Assembly (NCBI GenBank): GCA_016212665.1
Contig: JACREZ010000024.1
Span: 1 to 64,000 of the forward strand
Source of the DNA: Ignavibacteriota bacterium
Lineage (GTDB): Bacteria > Bacteroidota > Ignavibacteria > UBA10030 > SZUA-254
Reading direction: 5' to 3'
Length of the DNA stretch: 64,000 bases
The position numbers and the translations under genes were made by a program. The notes beneath the pieces were generated by a model. It saw nothing but the letters and a program-made list of their open reading frames with translations, was not told where the DNA came from and searched no databases. Shown here one piece after another: positions 43,519-51,920 of this stretch (its first letter is position 1; each line of letters starts with the position of its first letter).

Positions 43519-43931
43519 TATTGTTGTAGATAGTTATTGATTGCCTGCAGAAAGAATTCAGGCGTACGTGTCGGTTTGTTTGTTGAAGCATTAAGAAAAC
43601 TATGAACGGTATGTCCTGTTGCAAACAATTCTTTTGTTTCGTTGTTAAGGACTTCGTACTCAATGCGTAGCCGCGCTTGCGGCAGTTCCTTAAAAATAGT
43701 TTTCACAACAAGTTCATCATCGTATCGAGCCGACTTGAGATAATTCGCATGCGCTTCAATCACCGGAAGAAAGAATCCGCGCTTCTCGATTTCAGGATAC
43801 GGCAATCCAATCATTCGAAGTAGATCCGAACGCCCCTGCTCGAAGTACTCGAAGTATCTTCCATAATACGCGAATTTCATCTGGTCCGTATCAGCGTAGC
43901 GAACGCGGATTGTTGTTTCAGATACTACCAT
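43518..43931 (-). CDS. Acyl-CoA thioesterase, 4HBT (YbgC/FadM-like) family
   Basis: A 137-residue hot-dog-fold thioesterase. Family features: TTIRVRYADTDQMKFAYYGRY with the catalytic Asp of the YADTDQM motif, then FEYFEQGRSDLLRMIG, and the late strand RIEYEVLNNETKELFATGHTVHSF. Substrates of such enzymes range from short to long acyl-CoA or acyl-ACP; the Tol-Pal-linked YbgC type is possible, but no tol genes are near. The ATG lies only 6 bp from the left end of the four-helix-bundle cassette. Confidence 0.9.
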   Translation of the reverse strand: MVVSETTIRVRYADTDQMKFAYYGRYFEYFEQGRSDLLRMIGLPYPEIEKRGFFLPVIEAHANYLKSARYDDELVVKTIFKELPQARLRIEYEVLNNETKELFATGHTVHSFLNASTNKPTRTPEFFLQAINNYLQQ

Positions 43932-43937
43932 TGCGGG

Positions 43938-43978
43938 ATTTCGAATTGCGGATTGCCAATTGCGAATTCGTTATTGAA
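43938..43978 (+). repeat. Left terminal inverted repeat of the four-helix-bundle cassette
   Basis: 41 bp beginning ATTTCGAATTGCGGATTGCC. It is complementary to 44361-44401 at 39 of 41 positions, the two differences being adjacent (CG against TA at positions 32-33). Confidence 0.9.
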
Positions 43979-43986
43979 GAATTGAA

Positions 43987-44340
43987 TTACTTCCCCCATT
44001 TTGCAGTTTTGCCGGACGCAGTGAAGATTGCAGTTAATTCCTTCGCCTCATTTAACAACGGAAGTACAACACTTTCTTTTAGTAGATTTGAACCAATGAT
44101 TAGTTCATGCCAAAATTGAGATTCATCTGCCTCTTCCTTAACTACAGTAATCTTAGAAATAAAATCTGCCTTTGACCGCGCTTTACAGGCAGACCTGTAA
44201 TATGCGCCGACGGATGTCGCACAACGTATCAATTGTCTTCCTAGAACATCTCCCGTTCTTCCATTTGGTAATGTTTCGACAAGTTTGATTACGTTCAATG
44301 CAAACTTTTTTGTTCTCGTCTTCATTTCATCGGGTGTCAT
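43987..44340 (-). CDS. Four-helix-bundle protein (23S rRNA intervening-sequence protein family)
   Basis: A 117-residue protein of the four-helix-bundle / S23 family first found inside 23S rRNA intervening sequences. Family pattern: FALNVIKLVETLPNG, then GRQLIRCATSVGAYYRSACK, then SKADFISKITVVKEEADES and FWHELI. Homologues are basic, pentameric and presumed to bind nucleic acid; the Avd accessory protein of diversity-generating retroelements has the same fold. No reverse transcriptase or rRNA gene is near. Its cellular role is unknown. The 41-bp inverted repeats on both sides suggest the gene and repeats travel together. Confidence 0.9.
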   Translation of the reverse strand: MTPDEMKTRTKKFALNVIKLVETLPNGRTGDVLGRQLIRCATSVGAYYRSACKARSKADFISKITVVKEEADESQFWHELIIGSNLLKESVVLPLLNEAKELTAIFTASGKTAKWGK

Positions 44341-44360
44341 ACAAACCTCATACTAAATCA

Positions 44361-44401
44361 TTCAATAATAAATTCGCAATTGGCAATCCGCAATTCGAAA
44401 T
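44361..44401 (-). repeat. Right terminal inverted repeat of the four-helix-bundle cassette
   Basis: It begins TTCAATAATAAATTCGCAAT on the plus strand and ends with GAAAT; the last base is also the first base of the accA stop codon complement (TTA at 44401-44403). Confidence 0.9.
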
Positions 44402-45351
44402 TATTCCTCAAACTCTCCCATCTTCGAATACTTCTCAATCCGTTTCTCAATCAACTTGTCCGGTTTGATTTTCATTAACTTTTCGATTTCTTCTGTGAGA
44501 ACTTTTTTGAGGGTTTCTGCCGCCATCGGTGGATTACGATGAGCGCCACCAATCGGTTCGGGAATGATCCGGTCAATGATTCCCTGCGCGAGTAAATCGG
44601 GCGCGGTGAGTTTGAGCGCCTCCGCCGCTTGTTCCTTGTATTCCCAACTTCTCCAGAGAATGCTTGAACATGATTCCGGAGCGATAACGGAGTACCAACA
44701 ATTTTCCATCATCAACACACGGTCGCCGAGACCGATACCAAGCGCGCCGCCCGATGCACCTTCACCAATAATGGTGATGATAATCGGAACGGGAAGATGC
44801 GACATCGTAAACAAGTTTCGGGCAATCGCTTCCGCTTGTCCTCGCTCTTCTGCTTCAAGTCCCGGATATGCCCCGGGTGTATCAATCATCGTAATAATCG
44901 GGCGATGAAACTTTGCCGCGAGTTTCATGAGGCGAAGCGCTTTTCGATATCCTTCGGGATTCGGCATTCCGAAATTCCGGTACAGATTTGATTTGGTATC
45001 ACGCCCTTTCTGCATTCCGATGACCATGACAGGTTGTTCATTGAGTCGGGCGAACCCTCCAACGATTGCTTTATCATCGCGGAAACCACGGTCTCCATGT
45101 AACTCAATGAAATCCGTTGTTATCATGTTGATATAATCGAGCGTATATGGTCTGTCCGGGTGCCGCGCAAGTTGAACTTTCTGCCAGCGTGTTAACCGCG
45201 AGTAGATATTCTTCCGGAGGTCCTCGACTTTCGCTTCGAGTTTGTGAATCTCGTTTCCGATGTCGAGCCGGTCACTGTATTTCCGCATCTCCTCGATTTT
45301 TTGTTCGAGTTCGATAATCGGTTTTTCAAAATCTAAAACTGCTTTTGCCAT
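44401..45351 (-). CDS. accA: Acetyl-CoA carboxylase carboxyltransferase subunit alpha
   Basis: The alpha subunit of the carboxyltransferase that transfers CO2 from biotin to acetyl-CoA, the first step of fatty-acid synthesis. It has 316 aa, the normal size. Signatures: N-terminal [92 protein letters not shown] and [19 protein letters not shown]. The beta subunit (accD) is not in the window. The 3' end touches the right repeat of the four-helix-bundle cassette. The thioesterase downstream fits a lipid-related operon. Confidence 0.97.
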   Translation of the reverse strand: MAKAVLDFEKPIIELEQKIEEMRKYSDRLDIGNEIHKLEAKVEDLRKNIYSRLTRWQKVQLARHPDRPYTLDYINMITTDFIELHGDRGFRDDKAIVGGFARLNEQPVMVIGMQKGRDTKSNLYRNFGMPNPEGYRKALRLMKLAAKFHRPIITMIDTPGAYPGLEAEERGQAEAIARNLFTMSHLPVPIIITIIGEGASGGALGIGLGDRVLMMENCWYSVIAPESCSSILWRSWEYKEQAAEALKLTAPDLLAQGIIDRIIPEPIGGAHRNPPMAAETLKKVLTEEIEKLMKIKPDKLIEKRIEKYSKMGEFEE

Positions 45352-45385
45352 ACATCAATGCAAAATTAAAAATTCAAAATGAAAA

Positions 45386-47338
45386 TTAGTTTTTGTTTCT
45401 CATCCATACAACACACGATTTTAGAATGATTTCTATATCAAGAAAAAATGATTGGTTTTTTGCATACGAGAGATTGTACTGTGCAATTTCTTCCGCTGAC
45501 AATTTATCAAAGTTATTCACCTGTGCAAGTCCCGTTAAACCCGGTTTGCCGATGTTCCTGAATCGCTTTTCTTTTCGATTATTTTCGGTCACTACGATAC
45601 CGACGAGACTCATTTCTCCTGAAAATACTTTTGGCAGATTCTCCTTTGCGGTAGAATGACGTCGGGCGAACGGATACCATAAAAGCAAAAATAAAAAACT
45701 GAAAACTATATCAACCGTCCGCTTCACTACTCTATTCGGTAAGCGATTGATGTTGTATTCAATATCCACAAGCGGTAAATCGTTCAACTCATCAATATGA
45801 GTTTTGCCGATGATTACCTCCATGCTATTCGGAACCAAACGATAGTTAACTGCCCGGTCAGATGAATTACTGATGACAGAAAGCATTTCGGAATACGAAA
45901 GTGAGTTGTTGGAAAAAATCACCTCAGAAATATTGTGTTGTTGAATAACCCGACCAATTGTTTCGATACTTCCGAGAATTTCAATTCCGTCCACCTCTTC
46001 ACCAATTCTCTTCCTGTCCGAATCAATGAAGCCGATAATTTCATAACCGTGCTGATTTTTTGTTTTGAGTTTTGAAAGCAATTCCAAACTCGAGGCACCC
46101 GTTCCAACAACTAACGTTCGTTTGGAAAACATTTCTCCTGTTTGACGTGAACGAAGAACTACTCGCCAACCCGTTAACAGGATTGAACTGATTACACCGG
46201 CAATCAGTAATACAAAACGACTGAACGCATATTCGTTAAAGAAAAAAGTCAACGCAGAAAGGAGAATGTATGAAATAACAATTGCATTGACCGTTCGTCC
46301 GAAAGAATGTTTCCGGGCGGTGTAAACATCAGACAAAAACAATGTGCCGATTGTCAGTAACGGCGGAACCGTGAGAAGTGCGGGATAGGCGTACGGCGGA
46401 AAGTGGAACACTTCATCAAACCTCAGCCACTCACCTGCAAACCATGATGCAATGACAAGAACATAATCGAACAGCATTGCCGAAAACATGAGCGCGTGTT
46501 TTTCAAACAATGCAAACCATTCTCTCACGGCAATACCGAAACCGAGAAACAGTTTTGCAATAAAGCCATAGCGAAAATGTTTTTGCACAAACAACCGCAT
46601 CGCCTGATAAAATATTCGGACTTCATTGATGTCGCTCCGGCGAACACTTTCTCCCTTGTAGTGAATGATTTGTGTGGCGTGAACGTAAAAGACTTTCTTG
46701 CCTGCTTGCTGAACACGGTAACAAATGTCGAGGTCTTCGCCGTACATAAAAAATTGCTCATCAAATCCACCGACAGAATCATACATTGATTTTGGAATCA
46801 TCATGCACGAACCGCTGACTGCATCAACTTCGTACGTTTCGTCCGGGCTGAGATAGGTAAGATTATATTTTGAAACGAAAGCAGAATTTGGCGCGAGTGA
46901 ACTTAATCCAATAATTTTTGTGAAGGCAATCCACGGTGTCGGAAAACTTCTCCGACAAGCGAGTTGTAACGTCCCATCCGAGTTGAGAACTTTGCAACCG
47001 GCGAGTCCCTCTTCAGGATGTTGCCGGAAAAAATCAAACATGACTCGAAAAGTATTTTCCTGAACAATTGTGTCCGGATTCAAGAGAAAAAGAAATTCTC
47101 CTTTCGCTTCTTTTGCCGCCTGATTATTCGCCGCTCCGAATCCGACATTCTCAGCATTTGCAATCAATTGGACGTGTGGAAACTTCTGTCGAATCATCTC
47201 AACACTGCCATCGTCGGAAGCGTTGTCAACAACAACTACTTCGCTTTCAATAGACTCAAGCGATTTGAAAACCGAGACGAGACAGTTTTCCAAAAACGCC
47301 CGCACATTGTAATTCACAATGATGACAGAAATCTGCAT
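45386..47338 (-). CDS. Fusion: GT2 glycosyltransferase plus degenerate polyprenyl glycosylphosphotransferase
   Basis: A 650-residue fusion. Residues ~1-230 are a GT2 (rhamnosyltransferase-like) enzyme: SVIIVNYNVRAFLENCLVSV, VVVDNASDDGS, LLNPDTIV and EDLDICYRV. Residues ~265-400 hold about four or five membrane helices, and ~405-520 a CoA-binding-like fold (LVVGTGASSLELL, GFIDSDR). The end resembles the bacterial sugar-transferase domain (KRTVDIVFSFLFLLLWYPF; GEMSLVG; GKPGLTGLAQVNNF). However, about 60 residues carrying KFRSM and the catalytic Asp-Glu pair are absent, and GPRPE is replaced. The C-terminal part should be inactive as a phosphotransferase and may only anchor the GT2 domain to the membrane. 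Confidence 0.85.
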   Translation of the reverse strand: MQISVIIVNYNVRAFLENCLVSVFKSLESIESEVVVVDNASDDGSVEMIRQKFPHVQLIANAENVGFGAANNQAAKEAKGEFLFLLNPDTIVQENTFRVMFDFFRQHPEEGLAGCKVLNSDGTLQLACRRSFPTPWIAFTKIIGLSSLAPNSAFVSKYNLTYLSPDETYEVDAVSGSCMMIPKSMYDSVGGFDEQFFMYGEDLDICYRVQQAGKKVFYVHATQIIHYKGESVRRSDINEVRIFYQAMRLFVQKHFRYGFIAKLFLGFGIAVREWFALFEKHALMFSAMLFDYVLVIASWFAGEWLRFDEVFHFPPYAYPALLTVPPLLTIGTLFLSDVYTARKHSFGRTVNAIVISYILLSALTFFFNEYAFSRFVLLIAGVISSILLTGWRVVLRSRQTGEMFSKRTLVVGTGASSLELLSKLKTKNQHGYEIIGFIDSDRKRIGEEVDGIEILGSIETIGRVIQQHNISEVIFSNNSLSYSEMLSVISNSSDRAVNYRLVPNSMEVIIGKTHIDELNDLPLVDIEYNINRLPNRVVKRTVDIVFSFLFLLLWYPFARRHSTAKENLPKVFSGEMSLVGIVVTENNRKEKRFRNIGKPGLTGLAQVNNFDKLSAEEIAQYNLSYAKNQSFFLDIEIILKSCVVWMRNKN

Positions 47339-47341
47339 CGC

Positions 47342-48061
47342 TTAGAACGAAACGCCGAACAAACTTTGAAACTTGAGTTTCCACACCATGAAGACCGCCT
47401 CATAGACAATCTTCTTCGACATCTTCGATGTTCCCATCTGCCTGTCCATAAATACAATCGGATGCTCGCAGAGTTGGAAACCTTTCTTCCACGCTTTGAA
47501 ACTCATTTCAATTTGAAATGCGTAGCCGTTCGAGTGAACTTTGTCGAGGTTGATTGCTTCGAGTACGGCACGACGGAAACATTTGAATCCGGCAGTCGTG
47601 TCTTTGACTTTTAAACCGGTGACGATGCGAGTGTAAACACTTGCGCCGTAACTCAACATCAATCGCCGGATGGGCCAGTTGAGAACACGAACGCCGCCAA
47701 TGTACCGCGAACCAATCACAAGATCGCATGATTGGATGCGTTCAAGCATTGCAGGAATTTCTTTCGGGTCGTGGGAGAAATCCGCATCCATTTCAAACAC
47801 AGCATCGTAACCGTTTTTCAACGCGTACTTGAATCCTTCAACGTACGCAGTTCCAAGTCCCATTTTCCCCGGACGCTCCATCAGTTGAATCCTTGGTTCA
47901 CTGCTCTGAAGTTTCTTAATGATTAATGCAGTTCCGTCAGGGGAATTGTCATCAACTATAAGCATTTCAACGCGTGTATCTTTGGAGAGAACTTCGCGTA
48001 TGAATTGTTCTATGTTTTCTGCTTCGTTGTATGTAGGAGTAACGACAAGAATCTTTTTCAT
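47342..48061 (-). CDS. Polyprenol-phosphate mannose/glucose synthase (GT2, DPM1-like)
   Basis: A 239-residue GT2 enzyme from ATG 48061; the frame extends 12 codons further, but the family begins at MKKILVVTPTYNEAENIEQF. Motifs: VDDNSPDGTA, EMDADFSHDPKEIP, VIGSRYIGG and the DTTAGFKCFRR segment. Such enzymes load mannose or a related sugar onto undecaprenyl or dolichyl phosphate as donor for periplasmic glycosylation. It lacks the C-terminal membrane helices of some relatives. The stop lies 3 bp before the fusion glycosyltransferase start, so they are co-transcribed. Confidence 0.92.
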   Translation of the reverse strand: MKKILVVTPTYNEAENIEQFIREVLSKDTRVEMLIVDDNSPDGTALIIKKLQSSEPRIQLMERPGKMGLGTAYVEGFKYALKNGYDAVFEMDADFSHDPKEIPAMLERIQSCDLVIGSRYIGGVRVLNWPIRRLMLSYGASVYTRIVTGLKVKDTTAGFKCFRRAVLEAINLDKVHSNGYAFQIEMSFKAWKKGFQLCEHPIVFMDRQMGTSKMSKKIVYEAVFMVWKLKFQSLFGVSF

Positions 48062-48119
48062 GGTCAAATCTTTATAAGTCATTTGCAATTCTGACAATGT
48101 ACATTTTTATCAACACTGT

Positions 48120-48200
48120 GTTTTTTGTTTATGGCTTTTTGTTATGGTCGATAGTTTGTAGTCGTAGTTTGTTATTTTATATTTGGGTAAAAGGAAACAA
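48120..48200. repeat. Low-complexity TTTGTAGTCGTAGTTTG tract
   Basis: Short variations on GGTCGATAGTTTGTAG fill the gap upstream of the polyprenol-phosphate sugar synthase, the complement of the AACTACAACC type seen at 30455-30560. Confidence 0.45.
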
Positions 48201-48219
48201 AAAACTGAAACTAAAAACT

Positions 48220-50706
48220 TCAATGCGTTCCTTTTCCGCTCAACGCTACTAAAATTGTTCTGAGAAATATTTTGAAGTCGAGCGTCAACGACATATTTTC
48301 CAGATAATACAAATCGTATTTGATTTTTTCTTTCACATCGTCAAAAGAGATATCGTAACGGTGATTTACCTGCGCCCAGCCGGTAATCCCGGGGCGAACG
48401 AGCAGACGTCGTCCGTAAAAACGGATTTCTTTTTTCAGTTGCTCGACGAAGAACGGTCGTTCGGGGCGAGGACCCACGAGACTCATCTCTCCTTTTAACA
48501 CATTGATGAACTGCGGAATTTCATCAAGACGGAGTTTGCGAAGAACTCTTCCGAGCCGGGTTCTGCGTTTATCTTCCGGCGATGCCCAAACAGGTCCGGT
48601 CTCTTTTTCTGCATCATGAATCATCGAACGAAATTTAATGAGATTGAACTTCTTCCCATTTTTCCCGACTCGTTCCTGTACAAAAAATACAGGTCCGCTC
48701 GAATCAATCCTGATGATGATGGCTATAAACAACCAGACAGGCAAAAGAGGAATCAAGATAATCAATGAAACGAGAATATCAATAAGTCGTTTCGCCGTCC
48801 ACTGCCAGCGCTTCATATTCATCATGTATAAACGGATGAGCGGGTGTCCGACAATTTCTTCCGTCTTGAAGCCGCTCAGAATATCAACCTGTTCTGCCAT
48901 GACTTTCACTGTAGGCACCATTCCGTTACAACGGGAGACGACATCAAGAATTTCTTCTCGGGTATCATGCGTTGCGGTAATAAGAATTTCTTCAACATTC
49001 CGCTTCTTCACCAATTCGGGAATCAAATCATACGAACCGAGAACTGGATGCTCGGCAAATTGTTCTACGCTTGGATTTCTGTCAACAAACCCGATGATTT
49101 CATATTTCAATCCCGGACGTTCCTGAATTTCTTCAACGAGTTCTTTGGCTAAGTTCGATGTTCCGACAATAAGCGTATTCCTCCTTCGGAACCCGAGTAT
49201 CTCATGCTTTCGTTCAATCGTGACAATCGCCAACCGGACTACTACGACACAAAGTGCAACCGTTACTCCGTAGAGCAATGTTGTCACACGACCTTCGAGT
49301 GTTCCGTTTTCAAAATCAAGTGTTGCAAGAAAAATCAGGATCGTTCCCCAGCCAATTGTTTTGATGATGGAGATGATGTAATCAATCCGCGAACAATCCC
49401 AGGGAATATCATACAATCCCGCCAGTGCGAACATGATGAACCACATTAACGTAAAAATTAAAACGGTCGGACTTGAGAAATACATTTCAAGCGGAGCGTA
49501 GCTTTCCACAGCGAATATACCAGAGTGAAAACGAAGCCAATACGTAATCAGAAAAGAAAGAAGAATTGCAAATAAATCACCACTCGCGAGCAATGCACGG
49601 TCAATAATTCTCGCAATGCTCAGTGGTTGAATCGGCGGACGTTCATCAGGATGTCTCGCTTTCATTTCTTCAAGATAACCAAGCCGCCCGATGCTGAGAT
49701 AGACTGCAACGACAACTGCACCCAATAACAATGTAGCATAGAGTCCATCTACTCGCATGAGAACAAATGCAATCACTCCCAAACTTATCGCAATTGCATA
49801 ATGAACAACTACCGTTTGTCTGTGTGTCAACCCCAAATCCATGAGACGATGGTGAATGTGTTCTTTATCCGCTTTGAGGGGATGCATTCGCTTTCTCACA
49901 CGTCGGAAAAATGCAACAGACGTATCCACAATAGGAACTGCGAGGGCGACAATGATGACAAGAAATGAAACCGGTGCTTGTGCAACTGTAAAATGTTGCA
50001 GGACACGTAATCCCAAACATGCAAGAAGAAATCCGAGAAACAAACTTCCCGTATCTCCCATGAAAATCGAAGCCGGATGAAAATTGTATCGAAGAAAACC
50101 GAGACAGGAAAAAAATAATACAAGCGTAGTTGTCATCAGGAACAGGTCGTGGTAATATGCACCCATGAAGAAGAAAGCAAGTGCACCGATTGCCGCGACG
50201 CCGCACGCAAGTCCGTCCAATCCATCGAGCAGATTAAACGCGTTCGTTACTCCGACCAACCACAGCAATGTGAGTGCATACGAAATCCATCCCAACTGAA
50301 TCGGTTCAAGAAATGGCAATGAAAGCGATTCAATTCTAAGTCCCGATGACATGACAATAACGGAGGCAAGAATCTGAACAATTAATTTTCCTGTCGAGCC
50401 GATTCCTTTAATATCATCATACACACCGACGGCGGCGATGAGTACAAGCCCTCCGATTAATCCTGTAAATTGAAATGGCAATGATTGAAATGCTTCACGC
50501 TCAATCAAGAACGTAGCGAATATCCCAATTGCAAATCCTGCAATCACTCCGACTCCACCAAGTCGTGGAATAAACTTCGAGTGGATTTTCCGTTCACCCG
50601 GATAATCACCGATTTGTTTTTTGATGGCAAGAGCGCGGATGCGCGGGGTTACAAACCACGTGATGAGAAATGCTGCAAGCGATGTTAAAAATAAAAGTCC
50701 GAACAT
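48220..50706 (-). CDS. Fusion of two initiating phosphoglycosyl transferases (WecA/MraY-type plus WbaP-type)
   Basis: An 828-residue membrane enzyme joining two unrelated enzymes that load the first sugar phosphate onto undecaprenyl phosphate. Residues ~1-345 are a polytopic WecA/TagO-type transferase: HSKFIPRLGGVGV, VYDDIKGIG, NAFNLLDGLDGLACG, FMGDTGSLFLGF and HIHHRL. Residues ~365-828 are a WbaP/WcaJ-type monotopic transferase with its own four-helix part, a CoA-binding-like domain (LIVGTSNLAKEL) and an intact catalytic domain: PVFFVQERVGKNGKKFNLIK, KFRSM, LRLDEIPQ (Asp-Glu dyad) and GPRPE. Both halves look active. The start overlaps the upstream stop by one base (TGATG). Confidence 0.9.
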   Translation of the reverse strand: MFGLLFLTSLAAFLITWFVTPRIRALAIKKQIGDYPGERKIHSKFIPRLGGVGVIAGFAIGIFATFLIEREAFQSLPFQFTGLIGGLVLIAAVGVYDDIKGIGSTGKLIVQILASVIVMSSGLRIESLSLPFLEPIQLGWISYALTLLWLVGVTNAFNLLDGLDGLACGVAAIGALAFFFMGAYYHDLFLMTTTLVLFFSCLGFLRYNFHPASIFMGDTGSLFLGFLLACLGLRVLQHFTVAQAPVSFLVIIVALAVPIVDTSVAFFRRVRKRMHPLKADKEHIHHRLMDLGLTHRQTVVVHYAIAISLGVIAFVLMRVDGLYATLLLGAVVVAVYLSIGRLGYLEEMKARHPDERPPIQPLSIARIIDRALLASGDLFAILLSFLITYWLRFHSGIFAVESYAPLEMYFSSPTVLIFTLMWFIMFALAGLYDIPWDCSRIDYIISIIKTIGWGTILIFLATLDFENGTLEGRVTTLLYGVTVALCVVVVRLAIVTIERKHEILGFRRRNTLIVGTSNLAKELVEEIQERPGLKYEIIGFVDRNPSVEQFAEHPVLGSYDLIPELVKKRNVEEILITATHDTREEILDVVSRCNGMVPTVKVMAEQVDILSGFKTEEIVGHPLIRLYMMNMKRWQWTAKRLIDILVSLIILIPLLPVWLFIAIIIRIDSSGPVFFVQERVGKNGKKFNLIKFRSMIHDAEKETGPVWASPEDKRRTRLGRVLRKLRLDEIPQFINVLKGEMSLVGPRPERPFFVEQLKKEIRFYGRRLLVRPGITGWAQVNHRYDISFDDVKEKIKYDLYYLENMSLTLDFKIFLRTILVALSGKGTH

Positions 50707-51890
50707 CAGGATTTCAAAGTCTGTTCAACTATCCGAAGCAAAGAATCGCCAACAGTATCCCATGAGTATTTTGACAAAACTAATTCTCTTCCAGCTTCGC
50801 CAAGTTGCCTTCTTCGTTGTTCATCTTTGAATAAGGTGCACACCGCATCGGCAAAATCATTCGGAGAATCAGCAACGAGAAAATGCTCATTCTTTTTCCC
50901 TTCGATTCCCTCCACTGCCAGACTTGTCGCTACGACAGGTTTTCGAAGTGCAAACGCTTCAAGAATTTTATTTTGCATTCCCGCGCCGAATCGCATCGGG
51001 TCAACTGCGACTTTGGCTTTGAGAACATATTCAAGATGGTCTGCAACCTGACCGGTAACATGGACGCCGGGAATTTGAGAGAGTCTGGTCACTTTTGTAG
51101 TAGGGTCTGCGCCAACGATATAGAATTCAGCATCGGATTGTTGTTTACGAATCAAGGGAAAAATTTCTGTGGCAAAATACACAGCCGCGTCAGAATTTGC
51201 AACTGTGTTCATCTTTCCTACAAAGACTGCCCAATTTTTCTCGTCAGATATTTTTCTTGTGTGAAATAATTTATCATCCACTGCAACCGGAAGTACGGTA
51301 ATCTTCTTTTCATCCGCTCCGTGTTTACCTAAATGAAGTTTATCAATTGGAGAAACAATCAATGAAGCATCGAACGAATTCACCGCGTCAATCTCATACG
51401 GCAACACTCTGTTATTCTCAACTGAGTAAATCCATTTCCAAATTCCTTTTGCGTGCTCGCTTGCACGGGAATAATTCAACGAGATAGCGTCATGTAAGTC
51501 AAGAATCTTTTTTATCTTTTTTGATTTCAAATACTCCGCGCTTCGGATATGATTGCAAAGAACAACATCAAATTCTTTGACATGCTCATCGAGCCACGAC
51601 TGAACTTTTTTGAAATAATAATATCGAACTTGAAGCGGAAGTGATGAAAAGACTCCCCCGGCAACATTGACCTTGCATCTCCATGAAGGCATTTCAAAGA
51701 GTGTTACTTTCACGCCAAGTTTTTTTATTTCATCAACATATTCCTGTTGTACTTTCCCCTCGTTAATTACCAGCAGCTCTGCTTCGTACTGTTGAGCCAG
51801 CACCCGACAACAATGATAGATGCGAATGCGGTCTCCGCCCATAAGCGGGAATGGAAAACGAGAGGAAAGGATTAGAAGGCGAGGTAACAC
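50706..51890 (-). CDS. Glycosyltransferase, GT4 family
   Basis: A 394-residue GT-B fold glycosyltransferase related to the PEP-CTERM/exopolysaccharide sugar transferases. The N-terminus LLILSSRFPFPLMGGDRIRI is typical. The donor-binding half has AVFVGKMNTVANSDAAVYF, the loop VDPMRFGAGMQNKILEAFAL and GREL near the end. Cytoplasmic, adding a sugar to the lipid-linked unit. It overlaps the fusion transferase start by one base and follows the next GT gene after ~30 bp. Confidence 0.88.
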   Translation of the reverse strand: MLPRLLILSSRFPFPLMGGDRIRIYHCCRVLAQQYEAELLVINEGKVQQEYVDEIKKLGVKVTLFEMPSWRCKVNVAGGVFSSLPLQVRYYYFKKVQSWLDEHVKEFDVVLCNHIRSAEYLKSKKIKKILDLHDAISLNYSRASEHAKGIWKWIYSVENNRVLPYEIDAVNSFDASLIVSPIDKLHLGKHGADEKKITVLPVAVDDKLFHTRKISDEKNWAVFVGKMNTVANSDAAVYFATEIFPLIRKQQSDAEFYIVGADPTTKVTRLSQIPGVHVTGQVADHLEYVLKAKVAVDPMRFGAGMQNKILEAFALRKPVVATSLAVEGIEGKKNEHFLVADSPNDFADAVCTLFKDEQRRRQLGEAGRELVLSKYSWDTVGDSLLRIVEQTLKS

Positions 51891-51920
51891 GTTTAGGACT
51901 GTGATGATTAATAGAAATAA

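Larger units (their letters stand above)
43938..44401. mobile_element. Putative compact mobile cassette: terminal repeats around a four-helix-bundle gene
   Basis: A 464-bp unit consisting of a 41-bp inverted repeat, one gene (43987-44340) and a 41-bp inverted repeat. The gene ends 8 bp from the left repeat and starts 20 bp from the right one. The unit exactly fills the space between the accA stop codon and a point 6 bp before the thioesterase start, as if inserted into a formerly tight operon. Copies of the terminal sequence occur elsewhere at 531, 1979, 26050 and 39750. No target-site duplication is visible and no recognised transposase is encoded, so mobility is an inference. Confidence 0.55.

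Noticed and set aside
43987-44340. Avd accessory gene of a diversity-generating retroelement
   Set aside because: The fold is similar, but no reverse transcriptase, template repeat or variable repeat is nearby; the sequence pattern fits the rRNA intervening-sequence protein family better.
43938-44401. Insertion sequence or IS200/IS605-type element
   Set aside because: No DDE, HUH or serine recombinase motifs in the single encoded protein, and no target duplication visible. Kept only as a putative cassette of unknown mechanism.
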